Counted from the first letter of the stretch, positions 7,553 through 17,344 are shown. The stretch is DNA of 64,000 nucleotides from Candidatus Cloacimonadota bacterium (GCA_021734835.1 JAIPIH010000002.1:62001-126000), one strand, 5' to 3'. Notes: generated by a model from the sequence alone, not told the origin. Translations and numbers: made by a program.

Positions 7553-8911
7553 TCAAAAGAATTTTGCTGCAAGGTCTGCCAGGGCAGAACGTTCGCCTTT
7601 AGTTAAGGTGACATGTCCTACAATCTTTTCCTTCTTCAGCTTTTCCACTGCAATACTCAATCCGTTACTTTCTGAATCAAGATATGGAATATCGATCTGA
7701 TAAGGATCTCCTGTCAATACTATTTTAGTGCCCTCGCCAGCTCTTGTTATAATAGTTTTCATTTCATGAGGAGTGAGATTTTGAGCTTCATCAACAATTA
7801 TGTATTGGTCGGGAAGGCTTCTACCTCTGATATATGTAAGTGGTTCTAACTCAATAAATCCGAAATCAAGATAATCGTTGAGTCCCGGTTGTTTCTTACC
7901 AAATATTTTACCATTTTCATTATCAGTCTGTTCATTTCTGTTTGTTAGTAAAATTTCCATATTATCAAAAATCGGCTGCATCCAGGGATTAAATTTATCT
8001 GATTTTGAGCCCGGTAAATACCCGATATCTTTTCCAAGAGGTGATACCGGACGTGAAACGATCAAACGCGAATAATTATTCTTTTCTACAACTTGTTCCA
8101 GACCCGCAGCAAGAGCGATCAGTGTTTTCCCAGTACCGGCTTTTCCTAACATACTTACCAATTTAACTTCCGGATCAAGAAGCAGATCGAAGGACATTTT
8201 TTGTTCAATATTACGAGCTTTGATACCAAACAACTCCTGATCTTGATAGTATTTAAGAGGATGTATTTCATTTGTCTCAACAGAATATCTAGCAACAAGT
8301 CCGCCCTCATCATCTTCATTCTTACAAAATAGAACAAATTGATTTGGATATATCTCTCCAAACTCATTTTTCATGCATTTTTCTTTCTTAAATTTTTTTA
8401 ATGTTGAATTATCTACAATAATTTTCAGATAACCCATATAGAGTTCCGAAAAATTTATTTTATCAGTTTCAAAATTAGTTGCTTTTAAACCTACAGCATC
8501 AGCTTTGATCCTCACGTTAGCATCTTTAGAAACTAAGATCACATTCTTATCCACTTCTTTATTCCGAATATAAAGAGCGGTTCCAATAATGAGATTATCA
8601 TTAGTATCTGTTATTAAAATTTCATTAGTAGTATCAGATATCTTTCTGCTGAGAACTACTTGGATAATACTTCCTTTTTCAGTTTTTACGCCATCTCTCA
8701 AACTGCCTTGTTTTCTCAGATCATCTAAATAACGACCTATTTGTCTGGCATTCCTGCCTTTTTCATCAACACCTTTTTTGAAATTATCGACTTCCTCGAT
8801 CACCGTAATTGGAATTACAACAGTATTTTTGCCGAAAGTGAAAATTGCGTGCGGATCGTGAATAAGTACATTTGTATCCAAAACATAGATATTATTCTTG
8901 GTTTTATTCAC
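7553..8911 (-). CDS. PIN domain-PhoH family ATPase (PhoH2-like)
   Basis: 452-residue fusion of an N-terminal PIN ribonuclease domain and a C-terminal PhoH P-loop ATPase, as in PhoH2/YlaK proteins, which are linked to RNA unwinding and cleavage. PIN acidic residues appear in VLDTNVLIHDP (residues 10-20) and ITDTNDNL near residue 100. Walker A is GKAGTGKT near residue 255 and Walker B is IIVDEAQN near 375. Translation starts at a GTG (8911) with an excellent ribosome site (AAGGAGG). A TTGACA element lies about 50 bases upstream, so this gene heads the alr unit. Confidence 0.93.
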   Translation of the reverse strand: MNKTKNNIYVLDTNVLIHDPHAIFTFGKNTVVIPITVIEEVDNFKKGVDEKGRNARQIGRYLDDLRKQGSLRDGVKTEKGSIIQVVLSRKISDTTNEILITDTNDNLIIGTALYIRNKEVDKNVILVSKDANVRIKADAVGLKATNFETDKINFSELYMGYLKIIVDNSTLKKFKKEKCMKNEFGEIYPNQFVLFCKNEDDEGGLVARYSVETNEIHPLKYYQDQELFGIKARNIEQKMSFDLLLDPEVKLVSMLGKAGTGKTLIALAAGLEQVVEKNNYSRLIVSRPVSPLGKDIGYLPGSKSDKFNPWMQPIFDNMEILLTNRNEQTDNENGKIFGKKQPGLNDYLDFGFIELEPLTYIRGRSLPDQYIIVDEAQNLTPHEMKTIITRAGEGTKIVLTGDPYQIDIPYLDSESNGLSIAVEKLKKEKIVGHVTLTKGERSALADLAAKFF

Positions 8912-8938
8912 AATTAATCCTCCTTTATTACTTATGTT

Positions 8939-8967
8939 TTCTTAAAATATCTTCAGTTAAATGTCAA
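8939..8967 (-). promoter_or_regulatory. Candidate promoter of the phoH-alr unit
   Basis: A perfect TTGACA (8967-8962), a 17-base spacer and a weaker TAAGAA (8944-8939) stand on the minus strand. Transcription would begin about 20 bases before the phoH ribosome site. The -35 hexamer is ideal; the -10 matches only partly. Confidence 0.45.
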
Positions 8968-9137
8968 ATAAAATCAGTTTTAAAAAGCATTTTAAGCAAG
9001 TTTTTAATGGTTTAAGGCAAAATTAAATTCAAACTTCTAACTATTCACTGAACTCTATAAAATCTTAGAAAAATCTTGCTTTTTAAGAAAGGGAATTTTT
9101 ACTGACAATCATTAATTTATCTAATTGGAGAAAATAT

Positions 9138-9572
9138 ATGGGTATAAGAAGAAAGGGGAGAGAAATAGCAATCCAAACGCTTTATTCCCTGGAGTTTTCG
9201 GATTTTGATATTCATCAGGTTCAGGAAAAGGAAATTAAAAATATTCTGAAGAATGTTGCAGCAGATACAGACATCCAGCCCGATAACAATATTTATGATT
9301 TTGCTTTTGAAATAGTTAATGGTGTTATCCAAAACATCGATCCTATAGATGTGCAAATAAAAGCTCGTTCCATAAACTGGTCTTTTGAAAGGATAGCTAA
9401 ACTGGATCTCGGTATTATCAGAGTTGCAACTTATGAGCTGGTTTTCACAGAGACAGCACCTGCCATCATCATGAATGAGGCTATTGAAATAGCTAAGAAA
9501 TATTGCTCCGAAAGTTCAGGGAAATTTATCAATGGTGTTCTCAATGCAATTAAAGAAGCGATTAGTAAATGA
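9138..9572 (+). CDS. nusB: Transcription antitermination factor NusB
   Basis: RNA-binding antitermination factor acting with NusE on rRNA operons. 144 residues, with the family's N-terminal RRKGREIAIQTLYSLEF helix and C-terminal features: KLDLGIIRVATYEL, PAIIMNEAIEIAKKY and FINGVLNAI. TTGGAGA precedes the ATG. The stop codon overlaps the next gene's start by four bases (ATGA), so nusB leads the glycosyltransferase/radical SAM genes. Confidence 0.95.
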   Translation: MGIRRKGREIAIQTLYSLEFSDFDIHQVQEKEIKNILKNVAADTDIQPDNNIYDFAFEIVNGVIQNIDPIDVQIKARSINWSFERIAKLDLGIIRVATYELVFTETAPAIIMNEAIEIAKKYCSESSGKFINGVLNAIKEAISK

Positions 9573-10474
9573 ATAAACTTCTTAAATGTAGTGTTGGCGT
9601 TATAGTCTATAATGAAGCTGCCAATATCGGGAAGTTACTTGAGGCTCTGATTACTCAGAAAACCGAATTAACGGAGATTGAAGAGATCATTGTTGTATCC
9701 AGTGCTTGTACAGACCGAACAGACGAGATCGTTCAGCAGTATGCAGAAAAAGAAAGCAAGATCAAATTAATTACAGAGAAAGAAAGAGGTGGAAAATCTT
9801 CCGCAATTAACAAATTTATTAAAGCAGCTAGAACAGACCTTCTGATTATAGAGAGTGGAGATACAATCCCTGCAGAAGATACTGTAGAAAAGTTGATCAG
9901 ACCATTCCAAGATAGCAGAATTGGAATTACTGGCGGCCGACCTTCGCCCGAAAATGATCCTCGATCTTTTATAGGGTACAGTGTCTGTCTTCTCTGGAAT
10001 CTACATCATCAAATGGCCTTGATCTTTCCAAAATTAGGTGAAATGGTGGCTTTTAGAAAGATCTTTCGAGCAATACCATCTGAAAGCGCAGTTGATGAAG
10101 CAAGTATTGAAGCGATCATGAAGCAAGAGGGATTCCTTATAAAATACATTCCTGATGCAATCGTATATAATAAAGGACCTGATAATCTACCTGATTTTGT
10201 TAAACAAAGAAGGCGCATTCAAGCAGGTCATTTGTGGCTTAAAAAAAATAATGATTATTCAGTTGCCTCACAGGATAAAGGACTATTACTGAAAATTGCT
10301 ATAGAAGAGTTTAAAAAAGATAAAAAAAAAATATTTTTTCTATTTGGAACTGCCATAGTAGAAATGTTCAGTCGTTTTCTCGGCTGGTATGATTGTAAAA
10401 TTCTAAAGAAAAATCCCTTTAAATGGGATATTGCCAATTCTACTAAAAACCTAGAAAAGGAAGTTGTTAAATAA
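9569..10474 (+). CDS. Family 2 glycosyltransferase-like protein
   Basis: 301 residues with a GT-A fold: SVGVIVYNEAANIGKLLEAL at residues 8-27, an EEIIVVSSACTDRT stretch near 37, GGKSSAINKFIKAA near 72, and ESGD in the place of the DXD metal motif near 95. The usual DGSTD is SACTD and the metal motif has one Asp, so donor handling may differ. A hydrophobic segment lies near residues 250-265. It overlaps nusB by four bases and the radical SAM gene by one base (TAATG), so the three are translationally coupled. The substrate cannot be deduced. Confidence 0.82.
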   Translation: MNKLLKCSVGVIVYNEAANIGKLLEALITQKTELTEIEEIIVVSSACTDRTDEIVQQYAEKESKIKLITEKERGGKSSAINKFIKAARTDLLIIESGDTIPAEDTVEKLIRPFQDSRIGITGGRPSPENDPRSFIGYSVCLLWNLHHQMALIFPKLGEMVAFRKIFRAIPSESAVDEASIEAIMKQEGFLIKYIPDAIVYNKGPDNLPDFVKQRRRIQAGHLWLKKNNDYSVASQDKGLLLKIAIEEFKKDKKKIFFLFGTAIVEMFSRFLGWYDCKILKKNPFKWDIANSTKNLEKEVVK

Positions 10475-11556
10475 TGTTTAAATTGATACCTAGAATATTG
10501 ATATATAAATTGTTTTATTGGTTTGGTTTTCCACGTATCATGCCGATGAATTATACTTTTAGCTTATTGTACACTTGTAACTCTCGCTGCCAGACCTGTA
10601 ATATTTGGAAAAAAAAATCGGAAGATCTAACGGTTTCAGAATATAAACTCATCTTCATGAAGATCGGGAAAAATCCATATTGGGCAACTCTAAGTGGCGG
10701 CGAACCGTTTATCCGAAAAGATATAGTTGAAATTTGTCATGAATTGTACAGATATTGCAAACCAGCAATCATTAACATCCCTTCTAACGGTCTTCTTACT
10801 GATAAAATAGTTTCTGATGTTGTAAAAATCGCAGCTATTTGCTCAAAAAGTCAGCTGATTATCAATTTGTCGATCGATGGGATAGGGGAACAACATAATA
10901 AAATTCGTGGAGTAAAGGGTAATTATATTAAAGTAATTTCCACATTTAACAAATTGAAAGCGCTTAATATCAAGAATCTGACAATTGGTATTCACACAGT
11001 AGTTTCTAAATTGAATGTTAAGAGTTTTCCAGCTATTTCAAATGAGCTGATCAATATGGAACCAGATTCTTACATAACTGAAATTGCAGAGCAACGAGTT
11101 GAGTTGGATACTATGGAAAGCGACATTACACCAGATATCATTTCATATTGTTCTTCAATAGATTATCTGATACATCGCTTAAAAAACGGCAAATTCAAGG
11201 GTATGAAAAAAATTACACAAGCCTTCCGTATAGAGTATTATAATCTTGTGAAAAAAATATTGAGGGATAAAACTCAAGTGATCCCATGTTATGCCGGTGT
11301 AGCATCTGCTCAGATCTCTCCGGATGGTGAGGTTTGGTCGTGCTGCATCAAAGCAGGATCAATGGGAAATTTACGTGATCACGATTACAACTTTAAAAGG
11401 ATTTTTAATTCTGCTAAAATGAAAAAAGAAAGAAGATCTATCAAAAATTATGAATGTCATTGTCCTTTGGCTAATGCATCCTACACAAATATGTTGATGC
11501 ACTTCCCAACACTTTCTAGAGTTTTTTATCGCAGCTTTATAAAATGGTGGTGCTAA
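10474..11556 (+). CDS. Radical SAM protein with C-terminal SPASM-like cysteines
   Basis: 360 residues. The CxxxCxxC [4Fe-4S] motif is at C35, C39 and C42, followed by LSGGEPFIRKD (SAM-binding GGE) near residue 72 and SIDGIGEQHN near 130. C-terminal cysteines in CYAGVASAQI, GEVWSCC and CHCPLANA suggest a SPASM/twitch auxiliary cluster. The first ~20 residues are hydrophobic and aromatic, so membrane association is possible. Homologues of this type modify peptides or lipids; the target here is unknown. Tight coupling to the glycosyltransferase suggests one pathway, perhaps cell-envelope or glycolipid modification. Confidence 0.85.
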   Translation: MFKLIPRILIYKLFYWFGFPRIMPMNYTFSLLYTCNSRCQTCNIWKKKSEDLTVSEYKLIFMKIGKNPYWATLSGGEPFIRKDIVEICHELYRYCKPAIINIPSNGLLTDKIVSDVVKIAAICSKSQLIINLSIDGIGEQHNKIRGVKGNYIKVISTFNKLKALNIKNLTIGIHTVVSKLNVKSFPAISNELINMEPDSYITEIAEQRVELDTMESDITPDIISYCSSIDYLIHRLKNGKFKGMKKITQAFRIEYYNLVKKILRDKTQVIPCYAGVASAQISPDGEVWSCCIKAGSMGNLRDHDYNFKRIFNSAKMKKERRSIKNYECHCPLANASYTNMLMHFPTLSRVFYRSFIKWWC

Positions 11557-11601
11557 TTTTAAATGAAAAAAAATGCTATTTATTATTTTGAGAGTTAATT
11601 A

Positions 11602-12138
11602 ATGCCAATAAAGAAAGAAACCTATGTGAATATCAATTATTGCGTGGAATGTGGAAGTAAGCTTGAACTGGTTACTGATCAAGAAGGAAGGGTACGGCCC
11701 AAGTGTAAAAACTGTGGCTGGACATTTTATAAAAATCCTATTCCTGCCTCTGCCTGTGTGATTATGAATGATAAGCAGGAAATTGTTATTGTAAAAAGAA
11801 AATTTGCACCAAATGCCGGGGAATGGGCTTTACCCAGTGGTTATGTGGAAATCGATCAGACTCCGGAAGAATGTGCAATATCTGAAATGAAAGAAGAAAC
11901 AGGACTCACGGGTGAGGCAGTTATTCAATTAGGATATCATACCGACAAATCTCCGATATATGAGAAAGTTATATCATTTGGTTTTTTGATGAAGATCAAG
12001 GGCGGTAAGCTTTTAGCTGGTGATGATGCAGCTGAAGCATGTTTTGTCACCTTCGATGATTTACCCGAAATAGCATTCCCATCACATATTAAATTTATTA
12101 ATATTGTAAAAGCTTTATATTTGGAAGAAAAAAATTAA
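11602..12138 (+). CDS. Nudix hydrolase with N-terminal zinc ribbon
   Basis: 178 residues. An N-terminal zinc ribbon (YCVECG... CKNCGW, residues 12-40) precedes a Nudix fold, as in NADH-pyrophosphatase-like proteins. The Nudix box begins at GYVEIDQ. The three metal-binding glutamates of the EMKEETG part are kept, but the upstream Glu is Gln and the Arg of REUxEE is Ser. It is probably still a pyrophosphohydrolase of a nucleoside diphosphate derivative; the substrate is not predictable. It begins 45 bases after the radical SAM gene with a modest GAGAG ribosome site. Confidence 0.88.
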   Translation: MPIKKETYVNINYCVECGSKLELVTDQEGRVRPKCKNCGWTFYKNPIPASACVIMNDKQEIVIVKRKFAPNAGEWALPSGYVEIDQTPEECAISEMKEETGLTGEAVIQLGYHTDKSPIYEKVISFGFLMKIKGGKLLAGDDAAEACFVTFDDLPEIAFPSHIKFINIVKALYLEEKN

Positions 12139-12189
12139 TTATTGATAAAACTAATTTATTTATTAATATTGAGATAGAAAGGAATAAAA

Positions 12190-14859
12190 ATGGAAATAAA
12201 CAAAAGTTATGAACCAAATAAAATAGAAAAGAAATGGTACAAGAATAGTTTGGAAAAAGGTTACTTCAAACCTAAAATAGATAAAACTAAAAAACCTTTT
12301 ACAATAATTATACCACCACCCAATGTAACAGGTATACTGCACATGGGTCACGTCTTGAATAATACTCTTCAGGATGTGATGATACGCTATAAAAGAATGA
12401 CCGGTGTTCCTACATTATGGATTCCGGGCGTTGATCACGCTGGTATAGCAACCCAGAATGTGGTTGAAAAACAACTGGCAAATGAAGGAAAAACCAGGCA
12501 TGACATTGGCCGGGAAAAGCTGGTAGATATGATCTGGGATTGGAAAAATGAAAAAGGCGGCAGAATTGTAGAGCAACTAAAACAACTTGGCTGTTCCTGC
12601 GATTGGTCGCGTCAAAGATTTACAATGGACGAAGGACTTTCCAATGCTGTTAAAGAAGTTTTTATCAAATTATATGAGAAAGGACTGATCTACAAAGGAA
12701 AACGCATCATCAATTGGTGTCCTCGTTGTGTAACAGCACTGGCAAATGATGAGGTTGATCACGAAGATGAACATGGGCATCTCTGGAATATGAAATATCC
12801 CATCAAAGACAGTAAAGGCTATGTTATTGTTACTACGACAAGACCTGAGACAATGCTGGGCGACACAGCTGTTGCTGTTCATCCGGATGATGAACGTTAT
12901 AAAGATATTATTGGTAAATCAGTTATACTTCCATTTGTTGAAAGAGAGATTCCTATCATTGCTGATGAGTATGTAGAAAGAGATTTTGGAAGTGGTTGTG
13001 TTAAGATCACACCGGCTCATGATCCGAACGATTTTGAAATCGGACAAAGGCATCAATTAGAACAAATTATCGTAATGGATGAACATGGAATCATGAATAA
13101 AAAAGCCGGAGAAGAGTTTGCAGGACTAAGCAGATTTGAATGCAGAGATAAAATAATTGAAAAACTAAAAGAAAAAGGTCTTTTGGGAGAAATTGATCCT
13201 CACGATCATGCAGTTGGACACTGTTACAGATGCGAAACTATCATTGAACCTTATCTCTCCGATCAGTGGTTTGTAAAGATGGAGCCTTTGGCAAAACCGG
13301 CGATCGATGCAGTTAAAGACGGCAGGATCAAATTCCAACCAGAGAGATGGACAAAAGTCTATTATCATTGGATGGAAAATGTACGCGATTGGTGCATTTC
13401 CCGTCAGATCTGGTGGGGTCATAGAATTCCCGCTTATTATTGCAATAAATGTAGAACAATCACAGTAGCCAAAGAAATGCCTGATAAATGCAGTAATTGT
13501 GGCAGCACGAAATTTACACAGGACGAAGATGTTTTAGATACATGGTTTTCCAGTTGGTTATGGCCATTTTCCACTATGGGCTGGCCGGAAGAAACCGAAG
13601 ACCTGGAATTTTTTCTTCCCACTGATTTACTGATCACCGCACCAGGTATTATTTACCTGTGGGTTGCCCGGATGATCATGGCAACTTTAGAATTCATGGA
13701 TGAAATTCCGTTTAAAACGGTTCTGTTGCATGGAATGGTTTTGGATGAACAAGGTAGAAAAATGAGTAAATCATTAGGTAACTCTCCTGATCCAATTCAC
13801 ATTATTGAAGAATTTGGCGCAGATGCTCTAAGATTCAGCATGATTTACAACACACCCAAAGGCGCTGATAGTTATTACTCAAATACAATTTTGGATACCG
13901 GCAGAAATTTCGCTAATAAAATCTGGAATGCTTACCGCTTTATTATGATGAATGTTGAGAAAATTGATCCGATTCCTGAATCTGTGATTTTGCGCGGAGT
14001 TGAAGGACTGAAACTGGAACTCGCTGATAAGTGGATCTACAGCCGCCTGAATGAAGTGATCATTCTGGCAACAAAGCATTATGAAGACTTGAGATTAAAT
14101 GATGCAGCTAATATTCTAATGGATTTTATCTGGAAGGACTTTTGCAACTGGTATTTAGAACTTTCCAAAGATAGAATTTACAACCAGATTGAGCCGGGAG
14201 GTCAATTAACTGCAAAATATGTGTTACTGGATATTTTCCAAACTTCGATGCGGCTTTTACAACCGATTATGCCTTTTATCACTCAAGAGATCTGGAACGG
14301 GATCAAAAATTATTTTCCATTGGAAGAAGAAGCGCTTGTTATTGCTGCTTTCCCCAAAGTTAATAATAGTCTTATCAATAATAAGATAGATAGCGACATG
14401 AAAATAATTCAGGAAACCATCACTGCAATAAGAACCCTTCGTAAACAGGTAAATCTTGCACCTAAAGTTGAAATATCAGTAGCAATTAAAGTTGGTTCAG
14501 AAGAGCAGATCAAGCTGTTAAGAGCGTATGAAAATTATTTCCAGAAATTAGCTAAAGTTGTTAAACTTAAAGCAGGTACAGTTCTACAGAAGCCTTCATC
14601 TTCAATTGCTGCTGTCGTACAGAATATGGAAGTTTACTTACCATTAAAGGGCTTGATAGATCTTAAAGCCGAAAGAGCTAAATTGCAGAAACAGATTGAT
14701 AAACTGCTATCTGAATTAAATAAGATCAAGGCAAAACTTGATAATCCAAAATTCATGGCAAATGCTCCGGATTCGATTGTGATAAAAGAAAAAGAAAAAC
14801 ATCATGAGATAAAAACGAAATATGATATTACTGTCTTGCTATTAGAAGGACTAAAATAG
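12190..14859 (+). CDS. valS: Valyl-tRNA synthetase
   Basis: Class I synthetase of 889 residues. PPPNVTGILHMGH places HMGH at residues 51-54. The CP1 editing domain contains TTTRPETMLGDTAVAVHP, DWCISRQIWWGHRIP precedes the second half, and the KMSKS loop appears as GRKMSKSLGN near residue 525. A C-terminal coiled-coil arm (KAERAKLQKQIDKLLSEL) binds tRNA. It starts 51 bases after the Nudix gene with an AAAGGA ribosome site. No valine-rich leader peptide is visible in that short gap. The DUF1232 gene follows after eight bases. Confidence 0.98.
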   Translation: MEINKSYEPNKIEKKWYKNSLEKGYFKPKIDKTKKPFTIIIPPPNVTGILHMGHVLNNTLQDVMIRYKRMTGVPTLWIPGVDHAGIATQNVVEKQLANEGKTRHDIGREKLVDMIWDWKNEKGGRIVEQLKQLGCSCDWSRQRFTMDEGLSNAVKEVFIKLYEKGLIYKGKRIINWCPRCVTALANDEVDHEDEHGHLWNMKYPIKDSKGYVIVTTTRPETMLGDTAVAVHPDDERYKDIIGKSVILPFVEREIPIIADEYVERDFGSGCVKITPAHDPNDFEIGQRHQLEQIIVMDEHGIMNKKAGEEFAGLSRFECRDKIIEKLKEKGLLGEIDPHDHAVGHCYRCETIIEPYLSDQWFVKMEPLAKPAIDAVKDGRIKFQPERWTKVYYHWMENVRDWCISRQIWWGHRIPAYYCNKCRTITVAKEMPDKCSNCGSTKFTQDEDVLDTWFSSWLWPFSTMGWPEETEDLEFFLPTDLLITAPGIIYLWVARMIMATLEFMDEIPFKTVLLHGMVLDEQGRKMSKSLGNSPDPIHIIEEFGADALRFSMIYNTPKGADSYYSNTILDTGRNFANKIWNAYRFIMMNVEKIDPIPESVILRGVEGLKLELADKWIYSRLNEVIILATKHYEDLRLNDAANILMDFIWKDFCNWYLELSKDRIYNQIEPGGQLTAKYVLLDIFQTSMRLLQPIMPFITQEIWNGIKNYFPLEEEALVIAAFPKVNNSLINNKIDSDMKIIQETITAIRTLRKQVNLAPKVEISVAIKVGSEEQIKLLRAYENYFQKLAKVVKLKAGTVLQKPSSSIAAVVQNMEVYLPLKGLIDLKAERAKLQKQIDKLLSELNKIKAKLDNPKFMANAPDSIVIKEKEKHHEIKTKYDITVLLLEGLK

Positions 14860-14867
14860 GAGGTTAT

Positions 14868-15389
14868 ATGTTCAATGAGAAGAAGAGTAATGAAAAATCT
14901 GCAGAATCAGCTGTTATTGATGAGCAGTCACAAGTAGTGATTGACGATCCTAAGAGAAAGAAATTTTATGAAAAACTCAGGAAAAAGATCCAGAAATTAG
15001 CCGTTTCTAAAGGTGGAGAAAAAGCCGGTGCTTTCACAAAATACATTTTAGCTTTACCTGATTTCTTTGTTTTGTTATGTAGATTAGCTGTTGATAAACG
15101 AGTCAGTAAAAATCAAAAATTCTTAGTAGCCGGGATTATTGCCTACGTGATCTCACCAATTGACATAATTCCAGATTTTATTCCTTTTATTGGTTACGTC
15201 GATGATCTTGTATTGGTTGTTTTTGGCTTAAACATCATCTTGAATGAATTGGATAAAGCGATAGTTCTTGAACATTGGAGCGGAGATGAGGACGTTCTGA
15301 AACTTCTCCAGAAGATCACCTATATTGCTGAAAATTTCCTTGATAAAAATATACTCAAAAAAATCAAAAACTGGTTCAGAAATTTCTAA
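14868..15389 (+). CDS. DUF1232 (YkvA-like) membrane protein
   Basis: 173 residues. The central segment KNQKFLVAGIIAYVISPIDI followed by IPDFIPFIGYVDDLVLV is the conserved DUF1232 core. Its two hydrophobic stretches with the SPIDxIPDFIPxxGxxDD motif place it in the membrane. The N-terminal ~50 residues are charged and probably disordered. The function is unknown for the family. The start has an excellent AGGAGG site eight bases after valS, so it belongs to that operon; rdgB starts eight bases after its stop. Confidence 0.85.
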   Translation: MFNEKKSNEKSAESAVIDEQSQVVIDDPKRKKFYEKLRKKIQKLAVSKGGEKAGAFTKYILALPDFFVLLCRLAVDKRVSKNQKFLVAGIIAYVISPIDIIPDFIPFIGYVDDLVLVVFGLNIILNELDKAIVLEHWSGDEDVLKLLQKITYIAENFLDKNILKKIKNWFRNF

Positions 15390-15396
15390 AGCTAAA

Positions 15397-15999
15397 ATGA
15401 AATTACTGTTAGCAACTCGTAATGAAGACAAGGTTAAGGAAATCAAAGATATTCTTGCTGAATTAGAGCTAGAAATTATCTCTGTTTCCCGATTTTCTGA
15501 AATACCAGAAGTCGTTGAGGACAGAGATACTCTCAAAGGAAATGCGATAAAAAAAGCTAAGGAATGCTCTGAATATTCCAATCTGCTTACAATTGCTGAT
15601 GATACAGGCTTGTTTGTTGATTCATTGAACGGAAAGCCGGGTGTTTATTCTGCCCGTTATGCAGGTGAAAATTGTTCCTACAAAGATAATCGATTAAAAA
15701 TGCTGCGGGTTATGAGTAATATCTCAGTTAGAAGTGCACAGTTCAGAACTGTATGTGCTCTCGTCTCTCCAGATGGATTAATAGCTGTTACAGAAGGAAT
15801 TGTTGAAGGTATAATTACTGAGAAAGAGTATGGTGATAATGGCTTCGGTTACGATGCAATTTTTAGAGCGAATGAAACAGGAAAAACCTTTGGTGAAATG
15901 ACAGATAAAGAAAAAAAATCTTTTAGTCATCGGAGTAGGGCATTAAAAAAGATGATCCCAATTATCAAAAATTATATGAGGAGAAAAGATGAAAGTTAA
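15397..15999 (+). CDS. rdgB: dITP/XTP pyrophosphatase (RdgB/HAM1)
   Basis: House-cleaning enzyme that hydrolyses ITP, dITP and XTP to monophosphates. I chose the ATG at 15397 (200 residues) because the family begins with the nucleotide-binding stretch LLLATRNEDKVKEI. An in-frame ATG at 15325 would add 24 residues lying inside the previous gene. Other hallmarks are ADDTGLFVDSLNGKPGVYSA, YGDNGFGYDAIF and FGEMTDKEKKSFSHRSRAL. It overlaps the next gene by 11 bases. Confidence 0.95.
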   Translation: MKLLLATRNEDKVKEIKDILAELELEIISVSRFSEIPEVVEDRDTLKGNAIKKAKECSEYSNLLTIADDTGLFVDSLNGKPGVYSARYAGENCSYKDNRLKMLRVMSNISVRSAQFRTVCALVSPDGLIAVTEGIVEGIITEKEYGDNGFGYDAIFRANETGKTFGEMTDKEKKSFSHRSRALKKMIPIIKNYMRRKDES

Positions 16000-17344
16000 T
16001 CCACAGATTTTCAGACAATATGATATACGCGGCGTTGTTGATAAAGACCTTAACGAAGATATTCTGTATCAAATCGGAAAGGGATATGGGACTTATATGC
16101 GGAGACAAAACGTGAAAACTGTCAGTATTGGCGGAGATGCTCGTTTAAGTACACCCTCATATAAAAAAGCAATTTGTAAGGGTTTGAACGAAACTGGTAT
16201 AAACGCAATTGATATCGGGATTGTAGCTACTCCTGTCCTCTATTTTTCAATTTGGAAACTGCAGACAGATGGTGGTGTAATGATCACAGCCAGTCATAAT
16301 CCGGCAGAATATAACGGGATAAAATTGAATAAAGGTTTACAGAGTGTTTATGGAGAACAAATACAAGCAATTCTGAAACTCATACAGAACAAAGACTTTG
16401 ATTCCGGGAAAGGTACAACCACAACAAATAGTGAAATGGATGAGTTATACAAAGATTACATCATCAAAGGCATCACGATTGAACGACCTGTTAAGGTTAT
16501 TGTTGATGGTGGAAATGGAGTCGGCGGCCCTTATTTACCGGAAATTTTAAGAAAACTGGGTTGTGAAGTTACAGAAATGTACTGCGATCCGGATGGTAGA
16601 TTCCCCAATCATCATCCAGATCCGACAATTGAAAAGAATTTAACCGATCTTATTAAAGTTGTAAAAAGTAGTAAGGCAGAGGTTGGACTGGGATTAGACG
16701 GAGATGCAGACAGGATTGGAGTAGTTGATGAAAACGGAAAAATGCTGTTTGGCGATCAAATTCTGAATATCATAGCTAGGGATTTTTTAAAAGCGAATCC
16801 TGGAGAGAAGATCATTGGTGATGTAAAATGTTCAAAGAATTTATTTGACGATATAAAAAATCACGGCGGTATCCCGATGATGTATAAGACCGGTCATGCA
16901 AACATAAAGAGTAAGATGCAAGAAGAAGGACTGCTATTAAGCGGAGAGATGAGCGGACATATTTTCTTAAAAGATCGTTTTTTAGGATTTGATGATGCAA
17001 TTTATGTAGCAGCAAGATTTGTTGAGATCATGAGTAAAACCACCATGCCTGTAAGTCAATTTTTAGCGGATCAGCCAAAAATGTATAACACGCCTGAAAT
17101 ACATTACGAAAGTACAGATGATGATAAGTTCGGACATGTCGCCCGGGTTCGAGATTCCTTTATTGCAGAAGGATATGATGTGAATGATATTGATGGAATG
17201 CGAATAACTTTTAAGGACGGTTGGGGTTTATGCCGCGCCTCCAATACAACTCCGGTCTTGGTTTTACGCTTTGAAGCAGAGACTGAAAAGCGGTTACAAG
17301 AAATTCAAAAATTGATTGAGGATAGAATTGAAAAGATGAAATAA
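15989..17344 (+). CDS. Phosphomannomutase/phosphoglucomutase
   Basis: Alpha-D-phosphohexomutase of 451 residues that moves phosphate between C6 and C1 of mannose or glucose, supplying activated sugars for the envelope. The phospho-serine loop TASHNPAEYNGIK lies near residue 97, the metal-binding loop GLDGDADRIG near 237, the sugar-specificity loop GEMSGHIF near 318, and the phosphate-binding loop RASNTTP near 415. The start overlaps rdgB and has a GAGGAG ribosome site. The mannose-versus-glucose preference is typically dual in the AlgC-like group. Confidence 0.93.
   Translation: MKVNPQIFRQYDIRGVVDKDLNEDILYQIGKGYGTYMRRQNVKTVSIGGDARLSTPSYKKAICKGLNETGINAIDIGIVATPVLYFSIWKLQTDGGVMITASHNPAEYNGIKLNKGLQSVYGEQIQAILKLIQNKDFDSGKGTTTTNSEMDELYKDYIIKGITIERPVKVIVDGGNGVGGPYLPEILRKLGCEVTEMYCDPDGRFPNHHPDPTIEKNLTDLIKVVKSSKAEVGLGLDGDADRIGVVDENGKMLFGDQILNIIARDFLKANPGEKIIGDVKCSKNLFDDIKNHGGIPMMYKTGHANIKSKMQEEGLLLSGEMSGHIFLKDRFLGFDDAIYVAARFVEIMSKTTMPVSQFLADQPKMYNTPEIHYESTDDDKFGHVARVRDSFIAEGYDVNDIDGMRITFKDGWGLCRASNTTPVLVLRFEAETEKRLQEIQKLIEDRIEKMK

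Noticed and set aside
15325-15396. Longer rdgB start at 15325
   Set aside because: It would add 24 residues overlapping DUF1232, whereas the family begins at the ATG at 15397.
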